64,000 nucleotides of DNA from Seonamhaeicola sediminis (lineage in GTDB: Bacteria > Bacteroidota > Bacteroidia > Flavobacteriales > Flavobacteriaceae). The first letter of the stretch is position 1. Each line of letters begins with the position of its first letter. Under the pieces are notes generated by a model. That model worked only from the letters and a program-made list of their open reading frames with translations. It did no database searches and had not been told where the DNA came from. Position numbers and translations under genes: made by a program. The stretch covers positions 411,031-475,030 of the forward strand of contig NZ_SMZJ02000004.1 in the NCBI RefSeq assembly GCF_004358095.2, written 5' to 3'. Positions 62,035 to 64,000 of this stretch are shown piece after piece.

Positions 62035-62325
62035 TTATTCAACGGGTTCTACTATAGTTTCAATGGCTTCAGCCAATTCAAAATCTTTATGAGTTACACC
62101 ACCAGCATCATGTGTTGAAAGTGAGATGGTTAATACGTTGTAAACGTTAGTCCAGTTAGGGTGGTGGTTTAAGGCCTCACATTCAAAAGCAATGCGGCTC
62201 ATAGCGCTAAAGCAATCCCTAAAGTTTTCAAACTCAAATTCAGCATGAATGGCATTGTCAAAGTATTCCCAGTCAGGAAAATGCAATAGTTTTTTTTCTA
62301 TGTCTTGTTCAGATAATTTGCTCAT
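62035..62325 (-). CDS. 4a-hydroxytetrahydrobiopterin dehydratase (PCD/DCoH)
   Basis: A 96-residue pterin-4a-carbinolamine dehydratase. It recycles pterin cofactor after phenylalanine hydroxylase-type reactions. The PCD signature is present as E-x3-HHP...Y...H...D in EALNHHPNWTNVYNVLTISL and THDAGGVTHKDFELA. Length fits. It lies 41 bases after the epimerase-like gene on the same strand. The biopterin-using enzyme it serves is not in the window. Confidence 0.93.
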   Translation of the reverse strand: MSKLSEQDIEKKLLHFPDWEYFDNAIHAEFEFENFRDCFSAMSRIAFECEALNHHPNWTNVYNVLTISLSTHDAGGVTHKDFELAEAIETIVEPVE

Positions 62326-62366
62326 CTATTTATTTTTTTTAAAAATAATGAATATTAATATTTGAA

Positions 62367-63206
62367 TCAATTAATTTTTAAGGCTTCCAAAATGTGACCA
62401 CTATCCATTTGCAGATGCTTTGGTAGTGTATTAGTTTTTGGTAACACTGCCAAATAACGTTCTTCATTTGTAGTATAAACCCGTTTGTATATGGCTTTTT
62501 GATGTGTAAGTGTTTCAATTATTTCTTTGATAAAATCGTCATGATGAACCAAATCGTTGCTACCCAAATGAAATACTCCAGACTTATTTCTGTTAATTAT
62601 ATAGTGAATTTGTTGCGTTAATTTATCATCAGAAGTTACATTCATAACTAGATTAGGAAACACCTCAACAGGTTCTCCATCTTTTATGTTTTTAAGAATT
62701 TCTTTTACTCTTGGTGATTGTGCACCAAAAACCATAGGTAACCTTAGTATTGCTACCTGTTTTTTAGGTAGGCGTAATAACATATTTTCTATTTTTATTT
62801 TGAAATGCCCGTATATACTATTACTAAGGGTTTTATCATTTTCATAACTAGGGTATTTGCTATAAGCATCAAAAACGTTGGCAGAAGACAGGAATATGAG
62901 CTTTACCTTCTTAGCAAAAACATATTCTGAAAGGTGTTGATGTAAAAGCACTTGCTTTGAAAAATCTCCTCTCAAAGCAGAAATAATTATTGTGGGTTTT
63001 ATGATATCAAGAATTTCGTAAATATCATCTTCCTCAAAATTATATTGAAAAAAATGATGGTTTTTTTCAAAGAGATTATTAGAAACACAGTATGTACCAA
63101 AGGTTTTAAAGTAGGAGCAGAGTTCTTTGTATAGGGCGTTACCTAAAAAGCCACTAGCTCCCAAAATTAAAATGCTATGTTTACTTTCTTTCTCCTCCTG
63201 CTTCAT
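62367..63206 (-). CDS. NAD-dependent epimerase/sugar-nucleotide reductase family protein (RmlD-like)
   Basis: A 279-residue extended short-chain dehydrogenase. The Rossmann loop ILGASGFLG is at residues 14-22 and YGHFKIK supplies the Tyr-x3-Lys pair (about residues 131-135). The family includes RmlD, which reduces dTDP-sugars. The sequence is diverged, so its substrate is unclear. It lies 13 bases after gcvT in the same direction and may share its transcript. Confidence 0.85.
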   Translation of the reverse strand: MKQEEKESKHSILILGASGFLGNALYKELCSYFKTFGTYCVSNNLFEKNHHFFQYNFEEDDIYEILDIIKPTIIISALRGDFSKQVLLHQHLSEYVFAKKVKLIFLSSANVFDAYSKYPSYENDKTLSNSIYGHFKIKIENMLLRLPKKQVAILRLPMVFGAQSPRVKEILKNIKDGEPVEVFPNLVMNVTSDDKLTQQIHYIINRNKSGVFHLGSNDLVHHDDFIKEIIETLTHQKAIYKRVYTTNEERYLAVLPKTNTLPKHLQMDSGHILEALKIN

Positions 63207-63219
63207 TTAAATAAAATTT

Positions 63220-64000
63220 TCAACCTTTATAAAAAGGCAACTTAACCACCGTTGCAGGAATTACTTTTTTTCTAATTTGAATATTAATTTTACTGCCAAT
63301 TTCAGAAAGAGTGGTTGGAACATAACCTAAACCAATACCTTTACCAAGGCTAGGAGACATTGTGCCAGAGGTAACGCGGCCAATTTTATTGCCATCACTA
63401 TCAACAATATCATAATCTTTGCGTGGAATACCTCGGTCATCCAATTCAAAAGCTATAAGCTTATTTTCTGGCCCGCGACGTTTTTCATCTTCTAAAGCTT
63501 TAGAATTAGTGAATTTTTTAGTGAATTTGGTTATCCAACCCAATCCAGCTTCAATGGGTGATGTAGTGTCATCAATGTCATTTCCGTACAGGCAATATCC
63601 CATTTCTAGTCGTAGGGTATCACGAGCTGCCAAGCCTATTGGTTTGATACCATAATTGGCTCCAGCTTCAAAAACTTTATCCCATATCTGTTGTACTTCG
63701 CTGTTTTTACAGTATATTTCAAAGCCACCGCTTCCGGTATAACCAGTGGCAGAAATAATAACATGGGCAATGCCTGCAAAATCACCAACTATAAAATTGT
63801 AAAATTTAATAGCTGCTAAATCATGGTTGCTTAAACTTTGCATAGCTTCAACGGCTTTAGGGCCTTGGATGGCAAGTAAGGAATAATCATCACTTAAATT
63901 TCGCATAGTGGCACTAAAATCATTTTTTGAAGAAATCCAATTCCAGTCTTTTTCAATATTACTAGCATTAACTACCAATAAGTAGGTGTTTTCTTTAACT
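63220..64000 (-). CDS. gcvT: Aminomethyltransferase (glycine cleavage T protein), 5' end beyond window
   Basis: The frame runs off the right edge without a start, so this is the C-terminal 260 or so residues of GcvT. The T protein moves the methylene group of glycine to tetrahydrofolate. Visible segments are [70 protein letters not shown] and the C-terminal [20 protein letters not shown]. The apparent ATG at 63978 is internal because the homology and open frame continue upstream. It heads a likely operon with the epimerase-like gene. Confidence 0.93.
   Translation of the reverse strand, partial: VKENTYLLVVNASNIEKDWNWISSKNDFSATMRNLSDDYSLLAIQGPKAVEAMQSLSNHDLAAIKFYNFIVGDFAGIAHVIISATGYTGSGGFEIYCKNSEVQQIWDKVFEAGANYGIKPIGLAARDTLRLEMGYCLYGNDIDDTTSPIEAGLGWITKFTKKFTNSKALEDEKRRGPENKLIAFELDDRGIPRKDYDIVDSDGNKIGRVTSGTMSPSLGKGIGLGYVPTTLSEIGSKINIQIRKKVIPATVVKLPFYKG

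Noticed and set aside
1-64000. tRNA genes, rRNA, insertion sequences, prophage or integrase
   Set aside because: Intergenic regions were read for cloverleaf arms and for transposase motifs; none was found. No GC or codon-use break suggests an island.

Overview
The window is chromosomal DNA of a marine-type member of the Flavobacteriaceae (phylum Bacteroidota). The evidence is low GC, promoter boxes of the form TAnnTTTG, almost no Shine-Dalgarno sequences, type IX secretion (T9SS) and gliding genes (porQ, sprC/D/B/F-like genes, several PorP/SprF barrels, CHU_C-type sorting domains), and a flavobacterial-type rpsA. No tRNA, phage, insertion sequence or CRISPR array was seen. Nearly all genes are intact. 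The genes cut by the edges are glmM (left) and gcvT (right).

Bases 1-14,050 are mostly housekeeping: end of glmM, a lipid A-type acyltransferase, a rhomboid protease, lon, porQ, cmk, a LysM protein, rpsA, two overlapping tiny membrane-protein genes, pyrR, pyrB, a conserved unknown, rnz, pdxH and a CAP-domain lipoprotein.

Bases 14,048-42,278 are a surface-adhesion and gliding region. A lone GldM-like domain protein is followed by a leftward operon for a 2,141-residue HYR-repeat adhesin, a PorP/SprF protein and a PorE-like OmpA protein. A rightward block follows: sixA-like phosphatase, a small exported unknown, a beta-helix secreted protein, then sprC-, sprD-, sprB- and sprF-like genes. The sprB-like gene encodes about 3,246 residues of SprB repeats. 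Three times in this region a cargo protein with a T9SS type B (CHU_C) C-terminus sits beside a PorP/SprF-type barrel, which fits the known need of such cargo for a cognate SprF. Five intergenic regions (one at 13.2 kb, four at 24.4-31.4 kb) carry arrays of a CATTTTATCGATAAAA-like element repeated about every 21 bp, suggesting one shared regulator.

Bases 42,398-64,000 return to housekeeping: ppk1 with a Ppx/GppA phosphatase, a small beta-barrel protein, dnaX-miaE, rnpB, two exported unknowns, an operon of rsmD with two conserved unknowns, a RecD-like helicase, kdsB with a HAD phosphatase, a KdnB-like dehydrogenase and an acyltransferase (outer-membrane lipid/Kdo theme), a metzincin protease, a YebC protein, a pterin dehydratase, an epimerase-like protein and gcvT.

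The most interesting signals outside plain gene calls are: (1) an A10 run in dnaX where slippage in either direction meets a stop within 0-5 codons at the end of domain III, predicting a gamma-like short product; (2) the phased 21-bp arrays; (3) a perfect sigma54 promoter (TGGCAC-N5-TTGCA) followed by about 110 bases with no gene and then a strong terminator, i.e. a candidate sigma54-driven small RNA; (4) a folded RNA-like element and a long hairpin just upstream of rnpB; (5) a solitary GldM-like domain gene.
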